A DNA stretch of 45,317 nucleotides from a bacterium (GTDB lineage Bacteria; CAIWAD01), in contig JAUXWS010000102.1 of assembly GCA_030685015.1 (NCBI GenBank), positions 1 through 45,317 on the forward strand. The letters run 5' to 3'. The notes beneath the pieces were generated by a model. It was given only the letters and a program-made list of their open reading frames with translations. It did no database searches and was not told the DNA's origin. Positions within the stretch are counted from its first letter, which is position 1, and the number at the start of each line of letters is the position of its first letter. The position numbers and the translations under genes are program-made. Shown here in pieces: positions 45,191-45,317 of this stretch.

Positions 45191-45204
45191 CGGCGCAAGC
45201 GCCG
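45191..45204. repeat. small GC hairpin
   Basis: CGGCG and CGCCG pair around CAAG, 73 bp after the acyl-CoA synthetase stop. It has no T-run; it could assist termination or be part of the same repeat as the palindrome that follows. Confidence 0.4.
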
Positions 45205-45210
45205 CCTCTT

Positions 45211-45240
45211 CCCGCTTTCTTTTCGCGAAAAGAAAGCGGG
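45211..45240. terminator. 30-bp perfect palindrome, candidate two-way terminator
   Basis: CCCGCTTTCTTTTCG is followed by its exact reverse complement. A T-rich half lies on the plus strand and an A-rich half follows, so the hairpin would resemble a terminator stem in both directions, but there is no U-tract after the stem. Similar CTTTCTTTTCGCGAAAAG sequences recur in many GC-rich genomes. Nothing coding is supported from 45118 to the window end. Confidence 0.5.
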
Positions 45241-45317
45241 GCAAAGAAAAGGCTCGCAGACCCTGACCTGCGGTGGGTGTGACACGCGCGGGGTCGCGCG
45301 TATGAGGACTTTGTGGG

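Overview
This is a GC-rich chromosomal stretch from a Gram-negative bacterium, probably a member or relative of the FCB (Fibrobacteres-Chlorobi-Bacteroidetes) group. The main evidence is a complete 2.3-kb-residue SprA gene, the outer-membrane translocon of the type 9 secretion system (T9SS). Other supporting features are a lipoprotein-type sugar-binding protein, SpoIIE/STAS signalling and ADP-forming acyl-CoA synthetase. The genus cannot be named from the sequence; a candidate phylum is possible. No rRNA, tRNA, CRISPR array or transposase gene was seen.

Layout. Positions 1-1300 are a lower-GC island. It holds a VapB antitoxin (5' end cut off by the window edge), the VapC toxin, an integron attC-like site, and a secreted orphan protein; it looks like part of a gene-cassette array. 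Positions 1304-1522 hold the first copy of a dispersed ~219-bp element with terminal inverted repeats. From 1721 to 5008 a tightly overlapping minus-strand operon runs STAS antagonist - SpoIIE phosphatase - coaD - pta. From 5300 to 8043 a plus-strand operon encodes a small four-cysteine protein, GalT and glycogen synthase, followed by a bacteriohemerythrin. Positions 8680-8897 hold the second element copy. From 8949 to 16236 is a minus-strand signalling cluster: a large hybrid histidine kinase, a receiver/degenerate-HD protein, a broken histidine-kinase remnant next to a third partial element copy, an HDOD protein and a response regulator.

From 16324 to 23467 (minus strand) come AmrS radical SAM protein, a small membrane protein, a membrane-anchored MutS-like ATPase, an esterase, a MalG-type permease and an unusual protein that fuses the sugar-binding lipoprotein to the MalF-type permease. 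From 23587 to 34907 (minus strand) come a methyltransferase, FmdB, a Ppx/GppA-like pseudoenzyme, PrmA, a glutaminyl-cyclase-like M28 enzyme and SprA; the last five form an apparent operon read sprA first. A second inverted-repeat element (35154-35322) separates SprA from a class II aldolase-like pseudoenzyme and an M24 peptidase. The right end carries a cysteine desulfurase/selenocysteine lyase-like gene, a Fic protein, purC, asnS and a fused ADP-forming acyl-CoA synthetase.

How the parts fit. Central carbon and storage metabolism (Pta, acyl-CoA synthetase, GalT, GlgA, maltodextrin-type importer) are interleaved with signalling genes. Many genes overlap as ATGA, implying translational coupling. 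The most interesting points are the overlap of sprA with a glutaminyl-cyclase-like gene, the integron-like start of the window, the binding-protein/permease fusion, several families of non-coding repeats (two inverted-repeat elements and GATNNC hexamer tracts), and three proteins that keep a familiar fold but have lost catalytic motifs.
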